64,000 nucleotides of DNA from Gnetum montanum (taxonomy: Eukaryota; Streptophyta; Gnetopsida; Gnetales; Gnetaceae), in contig MNCI01016470.1 of NCBI GenBank assembly GCA_015680685.1, forward strand, positions 357,987-421,986. The letters are read 5' to 3'. The position numbers and the translations under genes are program-made. Below are positions 23,231 through 35,829 of the stretch, piece after piece. A model generated the notes under the pieces. The model did no database searches, was not told the DNA's origin, and worked only from the letters and a program-made list of their open reading frames with translations. Each line of letters opens with the position of its first letter. Position 1 is the first letter of the stretch.

Positions 23231-23275
23231 TTACACTTAATATAGGAGTACCAAATATTTGACACCACTTAAGGG
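23231..23275 (-). other. Probable copia primer-binding region
   Basis: The minus strand reads GTGGTGTCAAATATTTGG just upstream of gag, where copia elements usually have a TGGTATCAGAGC-type site. The match is weak. Confidence 0.4.
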
Positions 23276-24350
23276 TTAAGAAATTAGAAGAGGTTGAATA
23301 AGTTTCTTTCTTAATTTAAAGCTTGATGAATATATATTACACACATAATATATGTGGTTCTTCAACTTGGGTACCTTCAAACTTAGAGGGTAGAATCTTT
23401 CACACCTCTAGATACATTACTTTCAAAATATTGTTTCAAGGACATGGCAAGATTTATAAGGATTTAGTACATTTAACCCTCAAGTTAGGAAATAGGGCTC
23501 TAGCTCAATCTAATGTAATAGTTTATCTCCCTCAAAATATCTACATAGCCCCTTAGGGTTCTAGAAAAGTTAATCCTCATGTCTTAGAATCTAACTTAAC
23601 AATAACGCAAATGTATAATCTCCTTCAAGACCATCACATAGCCTCATCAGGCTTAATAACAAAATAAGAAAAATGAATCAAGAAACTTATGAACTCTCTT
23701 TCAGATTCTTTACTCTATGCTTAAAGAATGCAAAGATACATACAAACAAGAATGTGCTATCTAAATCAATTGGACACTTGGTACTCAATGCTTACTCAAT
23801 GTTGTTATTTAGATTGAAAATTTAGTTCACTCTTTCTTTAAAAATCTTTCATAGAGACAACCATTTGAACCCTCATCAGTGACTAGGTAATGATAATGTA
23901 AGACATCTAGTTAAAGCTCAAGACATCTTACTGGATTTCTTTCCCTTGCAAGAAATGTCTTGTTCATTGCAATGATGTCTTACATGAGAGAAACATATCT
24001 TCTACAATTTCAATCCAACTCTAGAAAGATGTCTTATCCATGTGGAAGATTGGAACACCCCAAAGAAAATCAATGTTGTAATCTATGAAGCTCATAGCCA
24101 AAACCTTTATTGCAATTTGGTGAAAATACAATTTCCTTATTTTCCCAAAAATCCCCCACTTTGGCTTTAAATTACAAGAGTTAAAGGTAGCTTTTAATGT
24201 AAAAATTGAGATGTGTAGGCTACCTATGGTGGATGCCTTACATTCCAACTTATGAAGGTTAAGAGATGTTTTACAAGCCATAAAAATCATTACTCTCACT
24301 TCATACACTAGGCATCTTGATCCAATATTTTTGTGAGTGTAAGGGGCCAT
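23276..24350 (-). repeat. Probable copia 5' LTR, borders unresolved
   Basis: This is AT-rich non-coding DNA next to the copia primer region. It holds repeated (A/T)GACATCT(T/A) motifs at 23,900-24,030, which also occur at 500-620 in the other copia flank. No exact LTR ends or target duplication were found. Confidence 0.45.
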
Positions 24351-25118
24351 CGTATGAGATTTGGACTTTTATTTCATATGCTAGGAATTCTGATCTCACA
24401 TATTGGGTAGCATGTGGGAGTAGTGTATGGGAGGAGCAAAGAAGCAAAAATTTTCTCAACTACTATATGTAGGTACATTAGGTGCTATAGAATTTTCTAT
24501 AAATCTATCATTAATCATGGTAGAATTTAGTAGCAAAAAATCAAGATTCCAATGACCTATTTAAACTGAAGATCACAACCTATTCAAGATTTTTGAATAA
24601 TCTAGCATTTTGCTAAACTTGAGACTTTCAGAGTAATGCATATATTTCAAAAATTAAAAATCATTTTCCCTAATAGCATAGGACATAGTGAGTAAGGAAT
24701 TACATTAGTGTAGATTGAATTGAGAGACCAATGTAACTCGTGATTGCAAAACACATTGTGCAAGTCTGTATCGAGATTGTCCTAAAAACATTGCTTCTCA
24801 AGCTTATAAAATCCTTGATCTATACTTTTCTCTGAAATCTCCTTTTATATCATCACAATTAATATAAGAGCTATAGTTCTTTTTGTTTTCCAAGTATTAT
24901 TCTTTTATTTTTCCTTTCTCTCAAATTATGCATTGCATTTTATTACAGTTTTCTCTTATTTCTTACATTAATTGGTAACAAACATCTAAGTCCTTGGATG
25001 ATCAAAAAGACCATACAAGATACTTCAAATCCTTTCTGAGGCCTATAAGATGCAAGGTTAAAACTATTTCGCTTTGAAATTTTTAGTGTTATAGCATTGA
25101 ATTTTTCAGGTGCTATAA
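24351..25118 (+). repeat. Probable T2 5' LTR end
   Basis: Non-coding DNA that ends where the T2 primer site begins. The expected terminal CA has decayed. The upstream end and the boundary with the copia LTR could not be placed. Confidence 0.45.
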
Positions 25119-25121
25119 TTT

Positions 25122-25139
25122 TCTAGCACTAGAAGGAGG
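25122..25139 (+). other. T2 primer-binding site
   Basis: TCTAGCACTAGAAGGAGG differs from the T1 site at only a couple of positions. Confidence 0.75.
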
Positions 25140-25189
25140 ACCTCTAAACATCTTAGGAAAAAAACTTATTTTCAATTTTTCTATTAGTG

Positions 25190-25770
25190 CTAGGTTTTCC
25201 AAAGAAACCTAGCATGGGGCCTACAACTATAACCAAAAAATTTCTTTTAGGTTTATTTTTACCAAAACTACTATAGTGCCTATAACCTGTTTAGGCTTTC
25301 TTTTTTTTTTAATTGTAAGTTTGGTGTTGGACTTTTCCAAAGCCTATGATGTGGCCTAATACTAGTTTGTCTTATTCTGCACTTTCTTTTTCTCTTTGCT
25401 ATGTTTTAGGGTCTCCTAAAGCCCAATGTATAACTTGTAGCAAGTTTGATCGTATCTTAATTTTTCAATTGGTAAAGTGCTTGATTTTCTAAAATCTAGT
25501 GTATATCCTATAACCAATTTTACCAACATTATGTTTTTCTATCAAGTGCTAGATTTTCTTAAATCCAACATATAGCCTACAACAAGCCTACACTTTTGAC
25601 TTTGCCAAAATTGGGTTTTAGGTGAGCACAAAGGCCAATGTATATACTACAACCTATTTTAGCCTTTAACATTGCAATAGTTTTGTTTTGGATTTTCCCA
25701 AAAACCCAATGTGTAGACTACAACCTACAAATTTCTATTGGGTGGTTATAAAACCTAGTGTATAGCTTTT
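25190..25770 (+). repeat. Degenerate minisatellite in the T2 leader
   Basis: About nine units spaced 60-80 bases apart share a core near AAACCCAATGTGTAGCCTAC followed by AACC. They start at about 25,197, 25,260, 25,333, 25,411, 25,482, 25,552, 25,620, 25,694 and 25,745. Confidence 0.7.
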
Positions 25771-26134
25771 GAATTGTTTGAAATATTTTTTTACATTAAA
25801 ATTTTCAACTATAGTGTTACCACCATCCCCTACATCATTAAAATACAAAAATTAACTTTCCTCTAGTACAGTGCATAGTGTTGCCCTTCCCACCTACACT
25901 ACCCTTGTAGTTGTAGTTCATATAGAAATCCTTGCTTCTACTACCACATTTTACTATTTCTTGGCCATTTTCTCTGTGATCAATTTTAAAAGGGAATTTC
26001 TACTTTGTAGTGGTTAAGGCTAAGATACTTCCTACATTGACACTCCATTATGTGAGACTGTCACATGCTAAGCAGTCTCATATGCAGAATAGTTCATATG
26101 CTAAGCCTTTTAGCATATCACCCAATTTAACACT

Positions 26135-27760
26135 TTGTTTATGCCTTTTTGCTACTCTACAATATTAGCCCATAATGTAACACATATGGCCTCTAGCCAA
26201 GAAGTTGTCTGCATGTATAATCCTAAGGATTTGGTAGCTGTAGAGCATAGACAATCTCTTAGGAGACTTGGTGTACATCCTTTCTATTCAAACATTGATG
26301 AAGAATACCACAACTTCATCTATGCTAAGATCTAAGTTAGTTGTCTCATTCCATGTATAGAATCTAAATCCAAAAGGTGAGTTTGAGGTAATTCATGGAA
26401 ATGGAAAGGACTACATCCTTTCCTCCTATGATCAAATAAAGTTAATAGAGTTCCACGTATGCATGCTAATGTAGCTTGTGAACATAGACGAGCTGAGTGA
26501 GAAAGTTAAGTTAGAGTAAGATCAAGATGAACAAGATGAGTTTGAGGTAGAACAAGAGTGAGACACTTTCATTGAAAACCTCTTCTAATAGCCTATTCCC
26601 CAAATAACCATCCCTAGCTTGACATCCCTAGCATCTCCTATGGGTTAAGTGCCTTAGTCCCCTATGTATCCCACCATGTTTAGCCCTATGCTTATCATTG
26701 CCATGCACCAAGCACCAATTGTGTTTCATTCTAGATCATTTTTGTTGTTAATGTCCTTTGCCATGAAACCTCACTCTATTCATCTAGCCCCAGTGGTATA
26801 TACAACATCAAATCCTTTCATCATACAAGTGGGATCCTCTTTAAGACCCCAAGATACACAAGCTTCTAATACATCCTTCATCGCCTAACTTTCAAATCAA
26901 ACTTCATTTTTCTTATTTAACCCTCCTACTATAGTAATTACCTAGCTTCTTCCGTAAATACCCATGTCCATTGCATAGTCCCAAGCCTCTGAACTCCTAC
27001 AATAGCCATCAGTACAAACCTAGTAACCCATGGGAATGCATCAAGTCCTAGATCAAGCCTTCCAAATGATCTAGAACCTTACCAAAGTGTTATAGAAGCT
27101 CAAATCCTCTACCACTCAGAAAAAAGGAATAATGGACTTCTACCAAGATTATCCCATTAGTAACACTATCTCACAGATAATTCTTCCTACTAGCATTCCT
27201 ATTCCCCAATTCACTAAGTACAATGTTGAGGATGATCCAAACTAACATCTTATTACCTTCCACTCAGATAGTTTATTGTTGCAAGCTTAGCCTCACACTA
27301 TTATGTGAGTCTTCCCTATGTCACTCACTAGGAGAACCTTGGATTACTATAGTGCATTATATAGAGGATCCATTTCCTTACTAGAGGATTTGATTTCACA
27401 GTTGTTTAATCATTTTAAGTATACCTTTAAACCCAATAAAATACTTGGTCAATTGAAAAAGATCAAACAAGGTCCCCTTGAACTTATATAGATGTTTATA
27501 TGATGATGAAATTCTCTCTTTAATAAGATTCTTGAACCCATAGATGAGACTCATCTTTAAGCTATCTTTAAGAAGGTGGTCAATGACTTTATTAAGTCTA
27601 AACTATACTACATAGAACCTTGGTTCCTTAGGTCGACCTTCTCCCAAACGAAGAACATAGAGGATGTCACCAAGCTAGTAGTGACACAACCTACATAACA
27701 TAAAATAGTTAACACACATGAAAGGATAGGGATAGAAGGAAATAACACATGTAGCTATGG
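26135..27760 (+). pseudogene. T2 gag
   Basis: The N-terminal part reads RQSLRRLGVHPF then EYHNFIYAKI, matching TPEQYNFIYVKI of T1 and HEQYNFVCVKI of T3. The core at about 27,130-27,700 reads MDFYQDYPISNTIS, IPQFTKYNVEDDPN, FPMSLTRRTLDYYSALYRG and VVNDFIKSKLYYIEPW, all matching T1. It holds frequent stops and frameshifts. Confidence 0.82.
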
Positions 27761-28099
27761 CCACTATGGCCAAAAAAAACAAAAACCACATAGGGATCAA
27801 AGATAACTCAACTAAAGGCCCTTGCTACAATTAATCAATCTGTAGCATCAGATGCCTCTACATCCAACCAATCTAGGCTTAACTTTGAGGGAAAGGATTA
27901 GTCCAAATATGCAAAATTTCCCTTGAAACTATCTAAGATTATTAACTAGTTGCTCAAAAGTGGTCGTATCCAATACAAATAGATGATTCAAAAAACTTGT
28001 AAGAGGCATGATCGATTGTGTGAGATCACTAAAGATTACATCGTTGCAACCAAGAATTATCCACCTATACCTAGATACTTCAACTAATTTTTCAATTAC

Positions 28100-29160
28100 C
28101 ACCATCTTCTTGGCTGTGACATAGATTTTTTCTTAGTGTTAAAGGATGATTTACAAAATATTTTAGACAATGATGAATTAGTGCTAGATGTATTGAACCT
28201 AGTTAGGCTTAGAACCAACACATGTAGGTATACAAAGATCTACTAAATGCTAATAGTAACCAATACATAATAGTCACATTCAACATTAGCAATAATCCTA
28301 AACCTGCTAGGGATTTGTTCATGATTTAGGCACCTCCTCATGATGAAAGGGGTCCTTCAACTTCATCAAGTTCAAGGACTTATTTTGTCATAAGGATATC
28401 ATCACTTGTGTCTCCCAAAGAACCATTTGTCATTAAAGTAACCTCTCTTACTACTAAGGCTACAACCCAAGTTGATCAATGTCATCTTGATGTGGCCAAT
28501 GTAACAAATTCTTCATAGCCCATTAACAAAACATTACCAACAAAACAATGCAAGAAGCCTGCTCCCAAACCTAAGATCAAAGATAACAAATAAACAAAGG
28601 CATGTAAGGCAACTACCTTAGTGTTTTATAACATTGAGGTAAAGACAAATCCATAAGGTGGTGAGGTAATGAGGGTCCCTCTCTTTATAACTATAAGAGT
28701 TTGGAAATACAAGGTACATTAGGTACACTTTGATGATGGAGTAACTATGAATGTTATACCCTTTATCATTGTTGAGCATCTAGGCTTTGTAGAACACATG
28801 AAAAGCACTTTCACTTCTACTCTCAAATCCTTTAATGGATCATAGGTAGTGGTGAGAGGATTTATCTCTTTAGACTTTGTTGTTGGGAAGTAATTCTCCA
28901 ATTTTTTTGATTTTTTAAGGTTCAACTTAATCCTAGGAAGGTCCTAGTTAGCTAAACTAAGAGTAGTCTCTTCTCCTATATATTAATAAATTCACCTACC
29001 TTACGAGGAAGGTGAAATCATAATCCATGGAGATGGTGTAGTGTCCTTGTCAAACAACAATGTTGATGTAGAACAAGGATCTAAAGTGGAATTTCAAGAA
29101 GAAAATCATACTATCAAAAATGAAGTTGAAAGGCATAATGATATAAACCAACACAAGGCT
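28100..29160 (+). pseudogene. T2 protease region
   Basis: After FVI-type motifs at about 28,382 and 28,427 (YFVIRISS, PFVIKVTS), the protease reads VHFDDGVTMNVIPFI at 28,728-28,775. Here the D-D-G active site is kept, unlike T1 and T3. It continues with LKSFNGS, FNLILGRS and HLPYEEGEIIIHGDG. Stops remain, so it is not functional. The frame ends near 29,160 with no RT after it. Confidence 0.82.
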
Positions 29161-30003
29161 AAAAACAATTAGGCTGTGAATGAACCATGGGGGAGCTTTC
29201 ATTCAACATTGTTAGCAAGGGGCATGGGAAGTACAAGATCATGTGTTAGAGACCTTAAATATTCCATAATCTTTCAAAGATTTGAAAATAGTTGCATGAT
29301 TGATTACACCTTCTAATTATTTAATCATTTACTATAACATAGAGCCTTTTACATTATAGCCTAGTTCTCAACTTTTATTTACATTTCTTTACAAATTTTA
29401 TAATCTTATTATGTCTTAGTTACTACTTTACCATGTAGCATTTAACTTACATTCTTGCATCTAGTTTATGGTTTATGCTTTTTTCCCTCTATTTTTTCCA
29501 TTAAAATTATAAAACACCATAAAATATAGAAAATCATAAAAATTCACAAATATTTTAAAAATTAAAACCAAAAAACAAAATACCCTACCAAGGATTTAAA
29601 CTAATGGCCTTCTAGGGCTTAAAATTTGTCAATATCATAGTTTCCCTTTTTCTTATGTCACTTATAACCTATTGTGATTTACTTTGAACATTTATTGTTT
29701 TACCATCAGACTTTCTTTTATAACACATAGAATTTTTATGCAAGAAAGCATAAAATTAAAAATATAAAATTATTTAAAATTTTTTCATAACCAAAATATC
29801 CATATCAGTAATCATAGTCACACTATGTGATGAAATAATGATAACAACAAAAATAAATAAAATGTCCTATAGCCATAATTGCATTGTGAAACAATCAAAT
29901 AATAATAATAAAATATTATATGATCCCTAACAGCTATAATAGCAAAAGTAAACAACACTAACACTATAACTAAGATAACAAAAATGTTGCATAACTAGGA
30001 TAG
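29160..30003. other. AT-rich non-coding border between T2 and A2
   Basis: No gene is visible. The first half is T2 3' region. The second half is very AT-rich and must hold the remains of the T2 end and the A2 3' LTR, neither of which could be recognised. Confidence 0.5.
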
Positions 30004-31160
30004 CTAAGGTGAGATTAGAGGAGGAAGATCATCGCCTACATCATCGCCAATGCCCTTGCCATCACCTAAGGCCTATAAACAACAAAAACATAAGAAATTA
30101 GAAATCATCATAGCCAAAAAATAATTTTAAAACCATGTAAACTAAGAAAAATATAGTAAACATAAAATGTAACATTAAAACTTTAGAACTTTAAAACTTT
30201 AAGATAAACCTCAAGAGATTTTGGAGCAATATCTTCTTGGACAATGTTTTAAAGACCAATCTCTAACCTATAAAGAATTTTCTCTTCCCTCATGTTTATC
30301 CAATTAATCTCTCCCAAGTCTACCTCTACTAGGATCTTTCTCCTCTTTATATCTATCCACTTGGAAGACTTTTGGAAGAGAGTAGCAGTGATAGTGTCTC
30401 TAGAGAAAGTAGTCATTTGAAGGCTAAGAGAATTGGACACTACTATTAAGTCTACAAACATCTTAAAAGTTTCCTCTACATTGGTCCCCTGCACAAATAA
30501 CTCAAGCTTCCTACACTCAATGGACTCCTCATGTATTCACTTTAGTTAACTTTCCTTCTCTACTTTGTATTTCCACTTGTGGTTCTTTTGTTTCCTACCT
30601 TGCATAAGCACCCAAGCACAATAGTCCCTCTAGTCTTTAATTTTAAGAACTAGAAGATCCATTTTCATGTCCTTTTCCACATTGATCCTAGCTAGAAAAA
30701 ACTTGCTCTATATGTCACTCTAGTAGTGTGACCACTCAAATTTCTTAGTGCATAGAGAGTCTCTATTAGCCACACAGGCCTCTATAAATTTTTTACAATT
30801 CCTAAGGCTCCTATTCTCATTTGACAACTATTTAACCTACTTCCAAGATCATCACCTTATCCCATAAGAATTAGTTGGAGCATTGGCACTCCCAAGATGT
30901 CCTGGCACAGAAGATAGCACACTGAGTAGCCTCCTTATATAACCTCCATGATACATTCTTCACTTCATGTGGCATTGTAGGAAGCTCATTGAGCCCAACA
31001 TCACACACAAGATCCCATATAACCTTGGATACTATAATAACCAAAACATAATGAAAAACAAAATAAAAATAAAAATATTTTAACTCCTAAAACCATGTAG
31101 ACATAAAATAAAATAAAACATATGAAACATAAAAATTTAAAATAGAAAATGAAAAAAAAA
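30004..31160 (-). pseudogene. Distal segment of the A2 extra reading frame, not shared with A3
   Basis: On the minus strand two coding-like blocks (about 31,020 to 30,216, and 30,060 to 30,004) are separated by AT-rich stretches. Their edges read GTTTATC...TTTATAG (about 30,214-30,061) and GTTAGCA...TTATAG (about 31,160-31,025), which would suit plant introns. The blocks include an open stretch with KKFIEACVANRDSLCTKKF and another with EETFKMFVDLIVVSNS, and end in a proline-containing tail (DDLPPLISP). A3 has nothing similar at this place. Function is unknown. Confidence 0.4.
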
Positions 31161-33614
31161 TGCTAACTATTCCTACTAAGATCAGGGATGTTTTAACCAA
31201 TCAACCATATCCTCTACCAAGGAATGTAAATGTAGATGTTTCTAGAAGAGACTTAGGTACTACAACAAGTATAATCATCAAAATAATTTACAAAATATTG
31301 GCCAATTCCATGTATTCTATCATTTCTTTAATCTACAACTCCATCAGGTTGATCTCTGCTCTGTTGTAGGAATCAATCCCATCAATGATGGACTACCATA
31401 CTTTTCTTCCTTGTTGGATTTGTTGGAGGGCTTCGTTTACTTTTTCCTTAGCCATTTAAATATTTTTCTCATTTATATCCTTGTGCAAGCAAACCTAGTC
31501 TCTATAGTGATTTTTAACTCTTTTAAATTTGAGAGCCTTATTTTTCCATTTGATGATCTCAATGGTGGACTCCTAGCATAAGGCTCAAAATTCCTTCATA
31601 GATAGATTTTGATTCTCTATGGTCAATTTCCTTAACTTAGTATTTATTGTGACGAGCTACTCCTACTATTAATGAATGAATTCTGGAATTTTCTACCTCT
31701 ATACATCAACATTGTGTAGGCAGTGATTCTTTGCAATCAGTAATTCATTTTCCTAATGCATCTAAACCAATTCTTTTTAAATAGAGTAGGTGTCTACTTC
31801 TACTATGGACTAGTTGAAGATGGCCATCATTTTTTCCTCCTCAACTTTCCTAAATCATTCCTAAAGCTATTAAAAAGCTTCATCTCTAGTTATTATTGGG
31901 ATACAGAGTGCAAGATTAGCAAAATGAGCACATAGTTCAGAAACTTCCTTAGCCAAGTGTTGGTTCTATTCTTGTGCATTTCAAGTTGTTCCTCTAGGAT
32001 GATGCACTTGCCCTTTGCTTCTAGAAACTCTAATTGGGTTGTAGTGATGTTGTTCAAAAAATTGAAGATATGCAAAATTAGTTGCTTGGTCCATATCAAT
32101 CGGTCTAATAATTCTTTATGTTGGGTTGCATTCAATCTTCTACTAACCATGCCTATAGACATCTACACATCTTGAAGTGCAGATATATTTGGTACAAATG
32201 CTATAGGTGCATTAAGCGCTTCAATGACTTGGTTAGTGACTACTTCAGTAGTGTTCTACTGCCCTTGCTACCACATCACTAGTACAGTTGCCTCCTTGCC
32301 TTTCTCCAAATGCACTAAAAAGGAGGTGGGATTCCTAGAGATTTTTGGAAATAAATGATGTTGAGATAAAGACATTATCACCTCTTGGGAATTGGAATCT
32401 AACATTACGAGAAATTGCATTTATTAGGTAGAGAATATCAGGCCACCTCTTTCCATCTATCTAATTGTCCAATCCACCTTATTAAGGTGACCCATCACAA
32501 GTTGAGATATGGATGGATCTCCACCACTCATTCTTGCACACTACTCTTGTGCATGCAAGAGTTGTTCTTGGATTTTGCATAAGCACTCAGTGGCTATGTG
32601 AGCCTTTAACATTGTTTCTTAAGTAGGCAATGAAGGTGGCAGTTACTTCTCCCCTTCTTTAGTCATGATAGGTGTCTTGTCCTTCATTATTTTAAACCAC
32701 AAGGCTAAAGAAGCATGTCTAATTATGTCATTTTCATAGTAAATGATCCCTGCCCTTTTGCAAATTTTTCAAATGAGGCATGGAAAAGGTAGGGTTTTCC
32801 TTCCATGTTCATTTCCCTTGAAATGCTTTTCCTTCTCTAAATAGATCAATTATGAAAGGTTTTCTAGAAATCTCCCACTTAGAGTGATGCATTCTTGGGC
32901 CAAAAATGTAGCTACATTACTCGGCCTCACTATTGGATTGAGGTGATAAGTTGCGATTTTGAAATATACATGTTCTGCTAGTGTGATTGCACCAAATTCC
33001 TTATGGTAAACCCCATAACACCACTATGTTCACTCCTTTTTGGCCTTAGGGTCTGCTTTTGTTGACAACTCTACTAGTTATGTTCCTACATCAAGCAACC
33101 CAAGTGCTTGTGTGATAGCTTTAGTTAAGTAGGACACTTGAATGTTCTTGATTTTCATAGTGGAGCCTAGCCTTCTCTTATTCCAAAAGTGGTACGTCCC
33201 TTTCATATACCACTTTTCACTAGAAGTGATGATTAGCCACATGGGAGAAGTTTGTAATTGTGTTTTCACCTCTTCTAAAGCATGCTCTAAAAATGGCCCA
33301 AATTTCAATTCCTAGCGAATTAAGCATTAGATCTCACAAGGCCTAATGGTGTCTAGGCAGGCTTGTGTTAGTGTAACTTCAAGCCTTGGTATGGGTCTTG
33401 GTGCTTTCCCTCACTATGATTATTCTATTGGGACCTCTTCTTTAGGAATATGTCGAACAAATGCCACTTTAGGCTCCTCTTGAATAAGTCTTGTTGCATG
33501 GGTTGCCTCCAGTGACTCTTGGGCTTGTTCTTGTTGGCCCCTTCTAGTTCTAGACCTTTTCTCCCTTGGTTGAGAGGGTCCTCCCTCCTATAGTCATTTC
33601 GATTTTGGCACCAT
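31161..33614 (-). pseudogene. A2 extra 3' reading frame (env-like position)
   Basis: The start is taken at 33,614 because A3 has an ATG at the matching place (58,457) in a similar context. The N-terminal half includes KFGPFLEHALEEVKTQLQ and TSPMWLIITSSEKWYM (33,078-33,308), then RPSNVATFLAQECITL and RKTLPFPCL. This recalls the putative plant transposon protein domain (PF20167-type) from memory only. The C-terminal half at 31,893-32,162 reads LLDRLIWTKQLILHIFNFL and KGKCIILEEQLEMHK and is coiled-coil-like. No membrane segment is seen. Many stops make it inactive. It lies after integrase, where Athila elements carry their env-like frame. Confidence 0.7.
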
Positions 33615-35738
33615 CTATAATCACAACATGACCATAGGTTAGTAGTTGTTGTGTAACATGAAACAATTAGAATACCTTATCTCCTTCTGATAGTTAAACT
33701 TAACTAAGTTGTGATTTTGGCTAATTTAATTAATTTTAATCATTATTTTATTTGTGTTTTAATATTAATAAGTCATTCTAGAGGGTGTTAGAAGGGTTAA
33801 CTCTCAAAAATTGATGGTTTAATATCATTGTATTCATTAACCCTTTGGGGAAGTTAGAAAAATTATCAAAAATTTTCATCAGAGACCTTAAGGTTTGTGG
33901 CTCCCATGATGAAGAACTTGCCTCCAATAGCTATAGGATCGAAGAATGAAGTGATTTGGACAAATGGTTGGGAAGTTATGGGCTCTAGAAGCTTTTTGGC
34001 TATGAAAAATGGCAAAAAATACCCTTCTATTATGAGGAAAATAATAAAAAAAATTTAAAGTATGTGATGGTATTTATAGGATTTTTAGCATGCGTCGATG
34101 GGGCCTAGTCAATAGGGCCTAACTGACGAGGTTGGTTGCATTGACTAGGCCTAATTAACGTAGCTATTGACCATCATAGACTTTTGTTGACATTGGTCAA
34201 ACTTTCAAAATACAAGGATTTTTGGAGTGAAATTGGGATCAAATGGAAGTCCAAAAAGCCACGAACATGATGAAAATAGTAGAAGAGGGTATTAGAGTTC
34301 AGAAAATTGAGAAAGTTGATAAAATAGTCTAGAGAATGAATATTATGGGAGTCTAAGGAGTACTTTGTGGCATACACAATGGAATATGCAAAAGATATGA
34401 TTATAGCAATGTCTAAGGTAAAGAACTTAACTAATCAAGCCAAAATATATGCAAGTGGGTCCTCCCCATAGTAGGAATATGCCCGTTTTTCCCTTGCTTA
34501 ACCTCAACTAAGGAGTCTGTGGGCCCCATAGTCGATTAATGGTAATGAAAAACTAAGAACCAACCTAGAAGAATCTATTGAAGAATTCCAAATTTCAAAC
34601 GAAGACATCAAAAATAACATAGAAACATGTAGTGAGGTAAGTTATGATAGCATAGATGGATGAATGAGAAGGTGGGATGGAATCCTGAATTGAGGTCATA
34701 AGAAGTCCCTTGTGGAGTTTGTGTTTAAAATAACATGAGAAGATCCATCCTTAGTCTAGACCAAAATTAGCCTCTTTCAATGACAACACATCATCACTCT
34801 AAGACTAATCCACCCCCTTGAGACACAAGAGTGCTCCCACAAACATGTTAGAGGGGACCCTAGTTAGAGTGCTCCAAGACTGATCCACCATTCCAAAAAG
34901 TGAAGAAAAGAGAAGTAGAAAGTGAGATAGGGCCTTAGTTAGAGGGGACCTTTAGGCATGGGCAACATGTCTTTCTAGTCCCATAACTAGTGCTTGTAGC
35001 TCATTTATTTGTCTAAGGGGTGTGCTTTAAATTCCTATCCTATTTTTTTTATTTCTTTCCTCTTTGGATAAGAACCACACCATGCAATGAATTTATTTAA
35101 CTTCCCATTATTAAAACATGGAATGGTAAGTAATCAATGAAAACACTCAAGCTCCCCTAGTAAGTAGAAGAGTACAAAGAGTATTGAGTCTCCTTGAATT
35201 CACAACCTGTACAACCCTTTGAATCCTTCCCAATTGCAGAAACTACCAAGGTCACTAATTGATTAAAATTTCTTTACTGAAAGGGACCTTAAACTTCTAG
35301 AAAAATGAAAATCATAGAGTTTGTGGATGGGTGGATGACATGAACTCACCACCTATTCCATTAAAAATAAACCATATGAAATTTATTAGACATCAAAATT
35401 CAAAAATAGAAACCAAACATTAACAATCACAACATTAAGCATAAACCATCATTAGTAAATAACAATAGTGGCATTGTGTCCTATGGTAATAAAGTACTTT
35501 TATTAGCAAAAATGATGAAAAGTGACACACAAAAACATAATAAAGTAAAATATAGTAAAAAGTCTAAAATATTCAAGGAAGATAAAACATACTAATGATG
35601 TTGTAAAACAAAAAGAATTGAGAAAGCCAATAGAGCCAAAAATGAAAGAAAAAGGTAAAAATCAACAAAGTATAAAACAAAAATGTGGAAAAAAAAGTGA
35701 AAAACTGAAGAGCCATTTAGATGGTTAGCATGGATGGT
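33615..35738 (-). other. A2 non-coding spacer between integrase and the extra frame
   Basis: No coding frame is supported. It corresponds to 56,350-58,456 of A3. It contains AGGCCT motifs at about 34,095-34,165, the counterpart of the palindrome at 57,915-57,940, and GTGGGTCCTCCCCA at about 34,455, shared with A1 and A3. Confidence 0.65.
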
Positions 35739-35755
35739 CATCTCCCCCATGACTA
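35739..35755 (-). other. Internal polypurine-tract-like site of A2
   Basis: The minus strand reads TAGTCATGGGGGAGATG, shared with A1 and A3. Confidence 0.55.
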
Positions 35756-35829
35756 TGTTGAAGGAAAGAAATGCAAAAAATGGAGCATGGTTGTCCATTC
35801 GTTGAGGTGTTAGTTGCACAGGCTTGTCT

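Larger units (their letters stand above)
25118..29700 (+). mobile_element. T2: diverged Tat-like gag-protease element, partial
   Basis: Primer site, leader with a minisatellite, gag and protease follow in the same order as in T1. After the protease, the region at about 29,590-29,660 still resembles the T1 stretch that follows its protease (about 9,465-9,530). No RT or integrase is seen. The 3' LTR was not recognised, and the right border lies somewhere between 29,660 and 30,000. Confidence 0.75.
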
